A program made the position numbers and the translations under genes. Positions 22,562 through 33,316 of a stretch of DNA of 64,000 nt are shown here, in pieces. Below the pieces are notes generated by a model. The model was not told the origin of the DNA. It was given only the letters and a program-made list of their open reading frames with translations, and ran no database searches. Within the stretch, counting starts at the first letter, position 1; the number at the start of each line of letters is the position of its first letter. The stretch is taken from NCBI GenBank assembly GCA_946902875.1, contig OX336340.1, positions 4,175,739 to 4,239,738 of the forward strand, in the 5' to 3' direction. The stretch comes from Nematopogon swammerdamellus. Its lineage: Eukaryota > Arthropoda > Insecta > Lepidoptera > Adelidae.

Positions 22562-22893
22562 ATTCTTTTTTTATGGTAACTGACACGGTTCGCTACATCA
22601 CCTACAACATCCGTGATGTCAGCCCATAACACCGGGTGAACTAGGTGCCATGTCAGTGCTTCCCTTCGGTCGTGCCGGCTACACTGAACTGGACGGAAAA
22701 CACAAACTATTTACATAGCCGTTTCGACCGACGACGTTTCGTTCAGTGCGGTGGTACCAACCCGGGCGGGATAAACCCCTACCACCTAGTCATATAACAA
22801 GGCAGGCATATCCCTTAGTCGCCTTTTATGACATACACGGGGAGAGATGCAGTGCGGCTATTCTTTTAAAGTACTGGCCCCACACGGTACAAG
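22562..22893 (-). repeat. Family S SINE with ACCGTGTGGGG head
   Basis: The minus strand starts GTACCGTGTGGGGCCAGTAC, then TCATAAAAGGCGACTAAGG, joins the S core at CTAGGTGGTAGGGG and proceeds through the complete tail to poly(A). The head is that of family C, not the 5S head. Confidence 0.8.
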
Positions 22894-23172
22894 TTTACAA
22901 TATTTCTGCCTGAATAAATATTTCGTAAACTACATTTACGGTGCATATTTACCCTACACAAATGAACATCGTGTTCTATGTAGATTAAACCATTTCTCAA
23001 GGGAGTACACCGCGCTCCTAGGTAACGTAACGAACAACTGACCTACGAATGTTAAGTAACCAAAGAAAGTCACGATAGTACCTCAACCTAGCTAATATAT
23101 CATTAGGTAGAGTCTAACAATCGTAACTTGTTGTGAATATGCGAATCCAATTTTTTTTCATCGCTGTGTATT

Positions 23173-23372
23173 TATAGGGTCCCGTAACTGTCTGTCTGTC
23201 TGTCCGTCTGTATCTCTTGAACCGTAATTGGTAGCCAGTTGAAATTTTCACAGAATATGTGTTATTATGGCAATATTATGGCCGATATGACAACAAATGA
23301 TCAAATTAAGAAAAAGTAAAAAAATGCACGTTGGTCCCCATACAAGAAACTAAAAATGACTCACAAAAAAAA
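23173..23372 (-). repeat. Family A repeat, partial
   Basis: TATAGGGTCCCGTAACTGTC, the GTCTGTCTGTCCGTC core, TTGAACCGTAATTGGTAGCC and CAGAATATGTGTTATTATGG. The hairpin end is missing. Confidence 0.7.
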
Positions 23373-23649
23373 ATCTTTAAATGCCTCTTTAGTGAAAGAC
23401 GTTGATTTTGTGATTGTGTAGTGGCAAGTTTTATTGCCACTATCACAAAATCAATATACGTGCAATGTAGCTAGCGATAACCTAGGCATACTTTCCACTC
23501 TAAAACCAGGTCAAAGAGTGGAGTAAGTAGGTAGTTTCATTTGGCATCGAAACTTATGATTAACAGTATGCAAATTATAATATAATTTGGCTAAATTATG
23601 CGCACTGGCCGTCACGAAAATGTGCAGGTTTAAATTTAACATGGAGTCG

Positions 23650-25176
23650 CAGAGCATGAAAGTCACGGCGGCGCCCCTACTAGAGGCGCCGTGAGCGCGA
23701 TTTCTCTACAACGGCGCTGAAGCCTGTGGGCGTGGCCTATGACTTACATATGTGTGTTGTGCGTGTGCATTTGTTTTGTGCGTGTGCCTAACTTGCTCCT
23801 CTTTGTGTGTAGTGTCGATACTAGCACACACACCAGAGCTGCGCTTCGTGCGCACGAAGCGAATGAACGCGGTAGTCTCGGCCGGCCGAGCACGCCGCGC
23901 CGTGCGATGGACCGGCGCGGAGACATGTGCAGAGTCGTGCGGCATGGACATTTCGTACAAGTCGGCGCCGACTTGCACGAGTGCACGAAATCGGTGAATG
24001 GATGATGTAATGCAGAGAAGTTTAAATTTGTAACTATACTTCTCTATACAAATATTTACGTTGATGGCTACTATTATATTATAGTATAGAGTAGAAAAAA
24101 ATTTAAAAATGTCATGTACCTATTCTCAAAATGTATGGAGAAAAATATTTTTTTTTTCTTCAAATTAAAAAGTCGTAGAACAAAAGTTGTTCCATTTCAT
24201 GTGCAGAATCACCCCCTTTCGGGTTTTATGGTTGGGGTTGCAACACCGTGTACATATACCTACCCTACCATGCTCTATCATTTTAAAATAAAAAAAATGG
24301 ATACAGTCACGCATGTTAGCTCCTATAAATAAATAAACATATTTTTCCTTTAAACCGCGGAGGAAAGGATAGGTAGGACGCGCGCGGGGCGGCGCGACGT
24401 ACCACCGCGCTGCTGCGCCACGCCACGCACGCACGATGGCCATTGGCCGCGCGCGCGCCTTTGATCTGTGTCGAAAACCCGACGCGCGTGCCGCGTGTCG
24501 GCTGGACTGTCGGCACGGCTTTCATGTCTCTTTGTTCGTACCGCCAAGCCGCGCCGCCCGCTACCGAACAGTGCGCTGCTTGCTTATATGAATATTTTGC
24601 CAGGAAATTTTTAATTTTACAATTTGAACTTAAGGTTAAAATTTGAACCTTACAATCTCTACTGTGCTGTGCTGTGCATTGTGAGTGCTGCATGCTTCAC
24701 TCGTCCTTGGCGCGTGTTGGCAAAGTCCGCCTTCTGCATCGCAGTAAAGTCTATAATATTTATTTACCTAGGTACTTATTCATTTAAAATGTCTGGCAAA
24801 GATTATTTAATCTTAGACATTGAGGGATACATACATACTTTAGTTGAAGATCTTATAAAATAATAAAGTGAAATGTACAAACACGCTGAACTAAAACCAA
24901 GACAGTTTGCATAATGCAGTCAAAACGTGCAAGTTTGTGCTACTTCGTGCGCGTTGGACAATCGTGACACGAACTGCACGAGACTGTCCATCGTGCGAGC
25001 ACAGCACAGCAGTACAGAGATGTGCGCTGTACGAAATCGTGACACAAACCGGCACAAAAGCGCACCTCTGACACACACACACATACGAAGCGCTAGCAGC
25101 TCAGCGTACGGTCAAATATCATCACTTAGGGCGCCTCTAGTAGGGGGCGCGGGCGGTAGGTATTTGATGCTCTGTG
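23650..25176. mobile_element. TSD-flanked TIR DNA transposon, about 1.5 kb, non-autonomous
   Basis: CATGGAGTCG occurs at 23640-23649 and 25177-25186, a direct flanking repeat. Inside, the ends are inverted: CAGAGCATGAAA...GCGCCCCTACTAGAGGCGCC on the left, and the reverse of GGGCGCCTCTAGTAGGGGGC...TTTGATGCTCTG on the right. The GC-rich subterminal DNA has perfect palindromes at 23842-23861 and 23958-23975. Open frames on both strands are composition-driven; no transposase seen. The superfamily is uncertain (a hAT-like 8-bp TSD is possible). Confidence 0.65.
24112..24252 (+). repeat. Right end of a TIR MITE (ACACCGTGTA)
   Basis: TATTCTCAAAATGTATGGAG, ACAAAAGTTGTTCCATTTCA and TTGGGGTTGCAACACCGTGT match the right half of the MITE at 52804-53069. 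The left end is missing. It lies inside the 23.6-25.2-kb transposon. Confidence 0.65.
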
Positions 25177-25264
25177 CATGGAGTCGACATTATTATGTTG
25201 TAATTTTTTCTCGGTTAAGTCAGAGTGTGTACTAAAGTTTCAGTAATTTTTCATAATGTTTGAA

Positions 25265-25460
25265 TTATTTTTATAGAAAGCGCCACATGTGGCGCCGAGC
25301 CACACATACGGTGTCTAACGACGCACACGTACATTTAGTCGCTCTCGGGGGTTGCGAATGCCATGCCATGCCGGCCTGACAGGTGCCTATTCACGCCTCT
25401 CTTGAAGGACCGAGACTGTACTTGGATAGAAATATGTGGGCAAGGAGAGCGTTTCAGAGT
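25265..25460 (-). pseudogene. Jockey-like LINE 3' end
   Basis: The reverse strand shows CAAGTACAGTCTCGGTCCTT, AAGAGAGGCGTGAATAGG, CACCTGTCAGGCCGGCATGG and GGCGCCACATGTGGCGC, matching the LINE end at 38230-38572. The frame is broken. Confidence 0.65.
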
Positions 25461-25521
25461 TTACCAGTAAACTTAAGCCTCACTCTCGAAATACCTACGT
25501 GCTTTCAGAAAGTTTTAATAA

Positions 25522-25987
25522 TCAATACTAATAATAAATCTGTAAGGGATGGTCATTGAGTAATAAATAAGTTACTTTGTTTTATGAGATACTGAGTTTG
25601 TAGACTCTGTGTATGATACTAAGACTAAATTGATGATTTTTAGAAATATTTTCAGTATGTATGTATGTATGTATGTATGTCTGTATGTATGTACGTATGT
25701 ATGTATGTAAGTATGTATGTATGTATGTATGTATGTATGTATGTATGCATGTATGCTCCTCCATAACTCTTAAACCGATCACCCGAATTCGACGAAACTT
25801 AGTACAAGTACATTTTACTATACGGGACACACGATAGGCTATATAATTCAGTTCCGGTTACGCTAAGATGTGACTCTCATACAAACCAAATAATTATTGC
25901 TCCACGCGTCAAAATAAAGGTGCGGTAGCGGGCTTACTTACATTCTTCTTTGAATTTCACGCGAGCGAAGCCGCCGGCGAAAGCTAG
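25522..25987 (+). mobile_element. Helitron-like element (family H) with GTAT microsatellite
   Basis: Starts TCAATACTAATAATAAATCT after A and ends ACGCGAGCGAAGCCGCCGGC...AGCTAG before T. Contains a ~100-bp (GTAT)n tract (25655-25757), CCGATCACCCGAATTCGACG and TCAGTTCCGGTTACGCTAAG. No Rep/helicase coding, so non-autonomous. Confidence 0.75.
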
Positions 25988-25989
25988 TT

Positions 25990-26720
25990 TAGAAATATAA
26001 CTGTTTCTTGGAGAAACTACCTAGCTAATCCATCGTCATTTAATAAGTAAGCCCACAGGTCGGAGTTCGGTGCCTACAGTCGTATCGCGTGCGCACAACA
26101 CAACGATGTAGGAGACGTTGGATATAATAATATATTTTTAGTTCCCTTTTTGAAATTGAGTAATCAGATCCGTTAGACCTTTCTATTGAACATACTTAAT
26201 ATTATAGGTATTAAACTTACATTATATAACAATAAGGATATTATTTAAACATATTATTTTTTATTTTAAGTTTTAAAGATACTGAGACAAATGTATAATA
26301 TTGATAAAATTAACCTAATAAATAAATAAAAAAACTAAATACTAAAATGTAAAATATTTTAAATAATTTAAATATCACTCAAAAATAAATTAAATTAAGA
26401 TGTACATAAAATAAACTTACAAATTAAATTTCAAATAAAGATTATAACCATTTAATTCTAAACTAAGTAAATCTAAAATATATTTCATTTATAACACAAA
26501 GAAAAAAATTATAATGTTTTGATATGGCAATATTAATATATATTTAATATGAACATATTTAGGTATTGATTTTCAAGCACAATGAAAATATCGCCGGCTC
26601 CTTTACAAATCCCCAGTGATGAAAATACCTATGTAGGTACTTCGTATCACTTCCCTGTCGTAAGTAAAAAACCCAAGAAATTTCCTTTTTTATTTCGCGT
26701 TGTTTCATTAGTATTCATAA
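25990..26720. other. Unassigned, very AT-rich
   Basis: Low-complexity AT-rich DNA, notably 26210-26480. No gene or family landmark. Confidence 0.45.
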
Positions 26721-26722
26721 TG

Positions 26723-26854
26723 TGAAGGTGCACCTAGCCGGCCGACATGGTATTCGCAGCAACCGTAAATACCCGAAAGCCCCGTGGGCGCCGTCGGACT
26801 ACACCTCTGCGTTAGTCTGGCGCGTGCCATATGTCGTGCTTCCCATAAAAAAAA
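26723..26854 (+). repeat. LINE 3' end
   Basis: GTGAAGGTGCACCTAGCCGG, CGACATGGTATTCGCAGC, GGGCGCCGTCGGACTACACC and a short A run. Nearly identical to 36725-36862. The wording parallels jockey-like tails (GGTGCACCT...GGCATGG...GGGCGCCGT). Confidence 0.65.
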
Positions 26855-26855
26855 G

Positions 26856-27074
26856 TTTAATTACAAATTAACCCCGACCCTTAAAAAGTCAAAAATAATT
26901 TCCGTTGACTTACTTAAACGAGTCGGTGGACAGCTAAGTAAATTCCCGCACAGCTCTTAGTTTTTTTTTATACTTTATTTACTTAGCGTTCCCCCGACTC
27001 CTTTAATAAGTAAGTCAACGAAAATTATTTTTAACTTTTTAAGGGTCGGGGGTTTTTTAAATTTGTAATTGAAC
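26856..27074. mobile_element. Foldback MITE
   Basis: The left arm starts GTTTAATTACAAATTAACCC, and the reverse of the right end starts GTTCAATTACAAATTTAAAA. Both arms contain CCCCGACCCTTAAAAAGT and CGTTGACTTACTTA. The arms are about 85-95 bp and imperfect. No coding. Confidence 0.7.
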
Positions 27075-27245
27075 TTTTATTTCAAGCTTTAAAAAAAAAA
27101 ATATTTGCCGTTCCACATCTCCTTTATCACCCGGCGGCCTCTTGGCGCCAATGGTAGGTGCTGCATTTTTCACATTACTGCACTATTTTGCCTCGATGCA
27201 GGGCATACAACTCGTGTACAGTACGCGGCGGAAAATAATGTACAT

Positions 27246-27361
27246 CGGGCTTTAGAAAGAAACAATCTGAATGTAGAGCGTCGTCCCTGTCGCACGAAAT
27301 CGCGCGTCTCTGTGCGACAGAGACAACGCTCTACAACCCGATTGTCTCTTTCTAAAGCTCG
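27246..27361. mobile_element. Small foldback MITE, 116 bp
   Basis: Left arm CGGGCTTTAGAAAGAAACAA to CCCTGTCGCAC; the reverse right arm is CGAGCTTTAGAAAGAGACAA to TCTCTGTCGCAC. Arms of about 50 bp, 85-90% matching by eye. Frames over it (27105-27497) are by-products. Confidence 0.75.
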
Positions 27362-27428
27362 AAGGTAGATAAGTACTTTTTTTTTTCATTCTTAATATAA
27401 TACATAGTACAAACAAAGTGAAAAAAAA

Positions 27429-27750
27429 CGGCCAAGTGCAAGTCGAACTCGCGCACCGAGGGTTCCGTATCGCCATGTCATGGTGAGCGCCACTCACGCC
27501 ATCTATGGATTAATTAAAATGCTTCATACTCTTTTCGGTAGATGGCGCGCATACACTTTGTAGTTTCTTATTTTTCTTATTTTTATTATTTGTTGTTATA
27601 TCGGCCATAATAACACATATTCTGTGAAAATTCAACGGGCTACCTATTACGGTTCAAGAGATACAGCCCTCGGACAGACGGACAGACAGACAGACAGACG
27701 ACATAGGCTGAGTAATAGGTTCCTGTACGACGGATACGGAACCCTAATAA
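27429..27750 (+). repeat. Family A repeat, complete
   Basis: CGGCCAAGTGCAAGTCGAAC, GAGGGTTCCGTATCGCCATG, the GACAGACAGACAGACAGACG core and GACGGATACGGAACCCTAAT. Confidence 0.8.
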
Positions 27751-27977
27751 CAGAACTTTTAGTAAAGCTGGCACATACTTTTAAAAGCTTATTTTCTCTT
27801 CACGAGACTTTTTTAAATTTTTTTTATTTATTATGGAAAAACAAACAGACATGTACATAAAATAAAAAACAATAGCAAACATAATAACAAAGAATAAATG
27901 CATGTCCAGCAGCGTTTTTCAAAAAGAAAATTAGGACGTCTTGAAACTAGTTCAGCAATAATTTCTTATCTCCACTT

Positions 27978-28233
27978 TTTTATGGAAACTGACACCGTCG
28001 GCTACATCACCTACAACATCCGTGATGTCAGCCTCATAACACCGGGTGAATTAGGTGCCACGTCAGTGCTTCCCTTCATTTTCATGTCGGCTACACTGAA
28101 CTGGACGGAAAACACGAACTATTTACATAGCCGTTTCGACCGAAGTTTCATTCAGTGCGGTGGTACCAACCCGGTCGGGATAAACCCTACCACCTAGTAA
28201 GGTAAGAAGGGAAGGGACCTACAGTTTTACGTG
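27978..28233 (-). repeat. Family S SINE, core and tail
   Basis: Poly(T), then ACATCCGTGATGTCAGCC, AACACCGGGTGAATTAGGTG, GTGCGGTGGTACCAACCCGG and AAGGGAAGGGACCTACAGTT. The head is missing beyond the core start. Confidence 0.8.
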
Positions 28234-28523
28234 TTTATTAAAAGGCAAACCATTTTGACTGCGACCTAGAATTCTGCGTAATTTGTGGCATACTCTCTCT
28301 ATGGACATTGTGGTAGGCGAGAAAATCGCGTCCATTGTATAAAGACGGGGTTGTTTTGTGTCAAAAAACACATCTGCAAATTCAATGAAACATACGCCGA
28401 GCTATCCTATCCAGTCACTTCGACTCGTGGCCGGACTTTTTTTATTTTAAGAACTTAAATTGTCGTTTTCAACATGACCATTGCTTATTGCTACCACAGA
28501 TAATAAGTAAAACCTACCTACTT

Positions 28524-28890
28524 TTTACCCGACTGCGCGACGCAAAGGAGGGTAATGTGTTTATCAGCCTATGTATGTATGTATGTTTGTTCCTTTGTGG
28601 CACACTAGAGACCAAACGCGTGGGCCGATTTTGATGATTCTTACGTCAATCGATTTGTCTTAATCTTGCGAGTGTCACTGAAGACATGACAGTAATCAAA
28701 ATTCAATATGGCGACAACTAGGTGCCATATTGTGAAAAAGAAAAAAATGAAAGTTGACTAACTATGTTAAGTGGGGTATCGTTGAATAGGTATTTGAAAA
28801 TCATCTTTAGGTTTCTCTTATCATTTTTCATTTCGAATTACCATTTAGGATCTATAACGATTTAAAGTTGGTTAGCAACCATTCTCACTC
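28524..28890 (+). repeat. Family E repeat
   Basis: Begins TTACCCGACTGCGCGACGC, then GGAGGGTAATGTG, a GTAT tract, GGGCCGATTTTGATGATTC and ATATTGTGAAAAAGAA...GTGGGGTATCG. An inverted relative is at 48255-48527. Right border uncertain. Confidence 0.55.
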
Positions 28891-28923
28891 TTATAATAAT
28901 AGAGCTGTGATAAAGTTCTTATT

Positions 28924-29390
28924 ATACAGGGTGTTCGGCACATCGACCGACAATTTTTTTTTGTAGATAAGTGGGGTCATTTGCAACGTTTTGACCCAAC
29001 ATACCTTTTGTCAGGTGTCACGTGGTATCGAGATACGATTTTTTTTTCTTTATTTTTGAAAATTACCAAAATCCCAGCTTTAAACCCTTGTAATTTCTTT
29101 GTTCATGGTTGTATCAGCACGAAATAAAATTTATTGAATTTTACGATGTATCCTCGCGAACGGTACATGTTCTAAATTTGAAAATGCTCCGGAAAACGCT
29201 CTCAGTACAAGAAGCGACCACCGATAAGTAAGTGGCCCTGTTACAAAATGCCCGTGTTGTCGTTCTATTCTGGTCTATGTCCCTAATTTTGACCACATAG
29301 TGAATTATTTTTATGACATTTGGTATACCGTTGGAAAGGGCGTAAATTTGTGAACTTTTTAAAAGAAAATGAGGGGGGAAGCGGAGCGAG
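28924..29390. other. Left end of a TIR MITE plus unassigned DNA
   Basis: TACAGGGTGTTCGGCACATC resembles the TIR of the element at 34894-35354 (TACAGGGTGTTGTAACGG), but no matching right end is visible. The remainder is AT-rich; the minus frame 29141-29437 has no recognised domain. Confidence 0.4.
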
Positions 29391-29397
29391 GCGAATA

Positions 29398-29540
29398 TGT
29401 ATGTATGAATTTCCTCCATAAAATTTAAGCCGATCATCTAAATTTGATTAAAATTAGTACACGCAGTAGTAGTAGCTATACGAGACACAGGATAGGCTAA
29501 ATAAAATTCAGTTCCGGTTACGCTAATAGGTGGAATATTT
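29398..29540 (+). repeat. Helitron-like interior fragment
   Basis: TCCTCCATAAAATTTAAGCC, CCGATCATCTAAATTTGAT, ACACAGGATAGGCTAAATAA and TCAGTTCCGGTTACGCTAA match the middle of the family H copies at 25.5 and 48.8 kb. Confidence 0.6.
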
Positions 29541-29594
29541 TACTTAGTTAGGTAGTATTTGATTTATAACTGAAGTTTCTTATTTTAATATCGA

Positions 29595-30946
29595 TAGCTT
29601 TATCCCGCGCATTCGCTCGCGTGAAATTCGTATTTCAAAAGAAGAAAGTAAGTAACTTAGGCCAGGACCGGAAGGTCAACTGGATTCAGATAAACAATAA
29701 ATTAAGTAACATACTAAAGGCGAGGCCGAAGGCCGAGCTGCGTTCAGGAAGAGTATAAAGCTTTTCGAAGAAAGTAACTAACAAAGGGCGCGGCCGAAGG
29801 CCGAGCTGCATTTAGGAAGACTATAAACCTTCTCGAAGAAATTAAGTAATTGAGGGCGAGGCTGAAGGCCGAGCTGCGTTCAGGAAGACTATAAACCTTC
29901 TTGATGAAAGTAAGTAACTGAGGGCGAGGCCGAAGGCCGAGCTGCGTTCAGGAACACGATAACCTTTTCGAAGAAAGTAAGTAACAGAGGGCGAGGCCGA
30001 AGGCCGAGCTGCGTTCAGGAAGACCATAAACCTCCTCGAAGGGAAGCACTGACGTGGCACAAAGTTCATCCGGTGTTATGGGCTGACATCACGGATGTTG
30101 TGGGTGATGTAGCCAACCGTGTCAGTTTCCATAAAAAAAAGTAAGTAACTAAGGGCGTCGCCGAAGGCCGAGCTGTATCCTGGAAGACGCTGACAGTAAG
30201 TAACTATGGGCGATAGTTACATACTTTCTTCAAGACGGTTTATAGTATTCCTGAACGCAGCTCGGCCTTCGGCCTCGCCCTCAATTACTTGATTTCTTCG
30301 AAAAGATTTATAGTCTTAATGAACGAAGCTCGGCCTTCGGCCTCGCCCTTAGTTACTTACTACTTGCTTCGAGAAGGTTTATGGTTTTCCTGAATGCAGC
30401 TCGGCCTTCGGCCTCGCACTCTGTTACTTACTTTCTTCGAAAAGGTTATCGTCTTCCTGACCGCAGCTCGGCCTTCGGCCTCGCCCTCAGTTACTTACTT
30501 TCATCAAGAAGGTTTATAGTCTTCCTGAACGCAGCTCGGCCTTCGGCCTCGCCCTCAATTACTTAATTTCGTCGAGAAATTTTATAGTCTTCCTGAACGC
30601 AGCTCGGCCTTCGGCCTCGCCCTTACTTACTTACTTTGTTCGAGAAGGTTTATGGTCTTCCTGAACGCAGCTCGGCCTTCGGCCTCGCCCTCTGTTACTT
30701 ACTTTCTTCGAAAAAGTTATCGTCTTCCTGAACGCCGCTCGGCCTTCGGCCTCGCCCTCAGTTACTTACTTTCTTCGAGAAGGTTTATTGTCTTCCAGAA
30801 TGCAGCTCAGCCTGAAGCCTCGCCGTTAGTTACTTACTTTAGTTGAGAAGGTTTATTGTTTACCTAAACGCAGATCGGCCTTAGTTACTTACTTTCTTCT
30901 TTTGAAATACGAATTTCACGCGAGCGAAGCCGCGGGCAAAAGCTAG
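29595..30946. mobile_element. Foldback Helitron-like element with minisatellite arms
   Basis: The left end (TATCCCGCGCATTCGCTCGC) and the right end (ACGCGAGCGAAGCCGCGGGC...AGCTAG at 30943-30946) are outward-facing family H 3' termini. The left arm has GGCCGAAGGCCGAGCTGCG units near 29722, 29788, 29858, 29926 and 29993. The right arm (30200-30890) has about ten inverted units. Peptides such as VFLNAARPSASPSVTYFL repeat on both strands because of the array, not because of a gene. A truncated SINE sits between the arms. Confidence 0.8.
30039..30140 (+). repeat. 5'-truncated Family S SINE tail
   Basis: Only GGGAAGCACTGACGTGGCAC to the A run; about 100 bp. It interrupts a minisatellite unit between CTCCTCGAA and GTAAGTAACTAAG, so it is younger than the array. 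Confidence 0.8.
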
Positions 30947-31100
30947 TAATCAATAAAATTATCAGTAGTTTACACCACCGCTAGCTACTTAATAATCCCC
31001 ACGATATTAACTTTCTCAATGAAATGACAAGATTACAAAATTTACGGTCTTATAATCCTAACTAAAAAGTGTAAAATAAAAAAAGTTAATTTTACAAAAT

Positions 31101-31512
31101 AAAAAAACCCGACTGCGTAAAAAATTAACTTTAAATAAAAACTGAAAAGAAAAAAACAAGTCCAGTAGTCTAGAAATTTGTTAAGTAATATTGAATAACT
31201 ACACCATTGAAATAGTTTCATTATCGATACACACATATAATATAAAACAAATAATAAACTCTAATGCGGAACATAGCGACTTTAACAGTCGGGACCCATT
31301 GAAATTTTCCCAATAATGGGTCCCGACTGTTAAAGTCGCTATGTTCCGCATTAGAGTTTATTATTTGTTTTATTATATGTGTGTATCGATAATGAAACTA
31401 TTTCAATGGTGTAGTTATTCAATATTACTTAACAAATTTCTAGACTACTGGACTTGTTTTTTTCTTTTCAGTTTTTATTTAAAGTTAATTTTTTACGCAG
31501 TCGGGTTTTTTT
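31101..31512. mobile_element. Near-perfect foldback element, ~200-bp arms
   Basis: Left arm 31101-31300 begins AAAAAAACCCGACTGCGTAA, loop 31301-31314, and the inverted right arm ends TTACGCAGTCGGGTTTTTTT. I see one 2-nt indel. Both arms encode the same chance peptide (MCVSIMKLFQWCSYSILL) on opposite strands. A family A copy abuts its right end. Confidence 0.85.
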
Positions 31513-31787
31513 TAGGTTTCCGTACCCCGTAGGGAAGCTTATTACTAAACCTACGCGCACCGTGCCTGTCTGTCTGTCCTACAGCTGTATCTTTGGAATC
31601 GTTATAGCTAGCCAATTTTCATTTTCACAGAATATGTATTATTATGGCGGATATAACACAAAAAATTGAAAAAAAATAACATAAAGGGGGTCGATCGCCA
31701 TACAAGAAACGTCTTTTTTTTTACTTTTTTGTTGTTGTGCGGAAACCTCGGTGCGCGAGTCCGACTCGCAATTGGCCGGTTTTTAAC
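31507..31787 (-). repeat. Family A repeat, TTTCCGTACCCC subfamily
   Basis: AGGTTTCCGTACCCCGTAGG, ACTAAACCTACGCGCACC, CTGTCTGTCTGTCC and TGCGCGAGTCCGACTCGCAA to GGCCGGTTTTT. Shares its left-end wording with the copy at 57881. Confidence 0.75.
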
Positions 31788-31799
31788 GACTTTTCGCCC

Positions 31800-32160
31800 G
31801 TTTGCCACCCCATAATACACCACAAATCTAGGACGTACTCTACGCCAAAAAGAAGAAGAATTGTGATACCTGCCCAATGCACACCTGCGTAATTCCGGAA
31901 AGCCGGCGGCGGCGGCGCATCCCAGATTACGGAATGTCAAAAGATAAGATCTGAAGGCTAATCGACCATTGAGTCGAGTAAGGAAATTGCTAAAGATCCG
32001 TGTCCGGGCTTCATCATCCGTCATTCAAGATCGTAGTGGCGACGACCTAATGATAGGTCGACAAATTATTTTCCTAAATATATTAGGTCGATATTCGAAC
32101 CCAAGAGGTCAACAAAATGACTTAAATGTTTGTGTTTGCGGAGTTATTTGGAAATAATAG
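31800..32160. other. Unassigned, possible TE coding debris
   Basis: The stretch 31840-31940 (AAGAAGAAGAATTGTGATAC...CCGGCGGCGGCGGCGCATCC) looks like retroelement debris, but I cannot place it. A 138-codon minus frame (31608-32024) runs across repeat borders and is not credible. Confidence 0.3.
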
Positions 32161-32164
32161 AATA

Positions 32165-32905
32165 AATAAATAAGTTTAATTCATTTGTTCTTATAAATAA
32201 TAATAATGATCTTGTAAGCGGTAGTATGTAGGTAGGTGCTAACAAAACATTGTGACTCACGAAGTTTGTTTGACAGTTTTTCTTTGCATCGAATTAGAAC
32301 TGGCGGAATTTTCAACGTATCTAAGAGTAGGTAGGTTACCTAGGTACCTATGGATGAAATTTAACAATAACAGTAATAACAATAACATTAACACAAGCAG
32401 GCATATATAGTCAATTTATCGTAACTGAATTTTTGATAGAACAAAACAACCGCAATAAATTTACTGAGCTCGTTTTTAATAAATATTTTATTAAAATTTG
32501 TTTTATTACCTAATTACCTACTCTTGCATTACTTTCAAAACGTTATCAGTATTTTTTTCTTTCTATTTATTTAAATATTAATTTTATAAAATTTTTACCA
32601 AAGTTCATTTTGTGAAATCACAACAATATTTGTAGATAGGTCGAAAGATGACCTAAAGAATCCCGCGAAAGAAATTCCATTGCACACAACAATGCAGGCA
32701 TCGAACACGCACTAACCTTGATCTTAAGATAATTACATTGTAATAAATGCAAATGGCCACTGATGATATTTCATACTGTTGTTCATTTGTAATTAATATG
32801 CAGCAGTATTGTTGAATCTAAAATGGCCATAATTTGAGCTGTGAGTGTCTTTTTAAAGGCATTCATACATAAGTATTTTTTTCCGGTAAATAATTCTCAC
32901 ATTGT
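32165..32905. other. Unassigned AT-rich region
   Basis: No gene or known family; long A/T runs and short simple repeats only. Confidence 0.4.
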
Positions 32906-32910
32906 ACGTT

Positions 32911-32965
32911 GATGCTGTATCCCAACAATCGGGGTAAGCGGAGTAATCGGTGTTGTGCTGAAAAA
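32911..32965 (-). repeat. Family C end fragment
   Basis: The reverse strand reads CAGCACAACACCGATTACTC and CCCCGATTGTTGGGATACAG, the 3' end of family C. Confidence 0.6.
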
Positions 32966-33021
32966 ACTCAGAGGCTCGATTATGAGATTTTTTTTTGACA
33001 TTCCGTTGCGCACAACCAAGC

Positions 33022-33148
33022 AAAATTTCAACGGGCTACCTATTACGGTTCAAGAGACACGGCCCTCGGACAGACAGACGGACAGACAGATAGACAGAGG
33101 CGTAGGTTTAGTATTAGGGTCCCGTACGACTGATACGGAACCTTAAAA
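33022..33148 (+). repeat. Family A repeat, 3' half
   Basis: TTCAACGGGCTACCTATTAC, GACGGACAGACAGATAGACA and GACTGATACGGAACCTTAAA. The left half is missing. Confidence 0.75.
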
Positions 33149-33316
33149 AACATCCCTCAGCAAAACAACAATGCGGTGCGAACAAAACAGTAGATTGTAT
33201 TCCTACAGGTCCTATGGCTGGATTTTGAAGATTTCGACTATACTCGCGGTTTAAAGGGCTTCAGATTGTTAATTTGCTCTCTGGGCTTTCCTCCTAATGC
33301 TTTATTTACTTTAAGT

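Noticed and set aside
24316..24693. 125-codon minus frame and overlapping plus frame
   Set aside because: GC-rich interior of a DNA transposon keeps both strands open; no domain and no conserved start.
25655..25757. GTAT microsatellite as a separate feature of interest
   Set aside because: It is the internal microsatellite of a Helitron-like copy; the same tract recurs in other H, C and E copies.
29842..30846. Repeated peptide VFLNAARPSASPSVTYFL on both strands
   Set aside because: Product of the inverted minisatellite arms, not a protein family.
31042..31532. Identical 63-64-codon frames on opposite strands (MCVSIMKLFQ...)
   Set aside because: They are the two arms of a foldback element; AT-driven composition.
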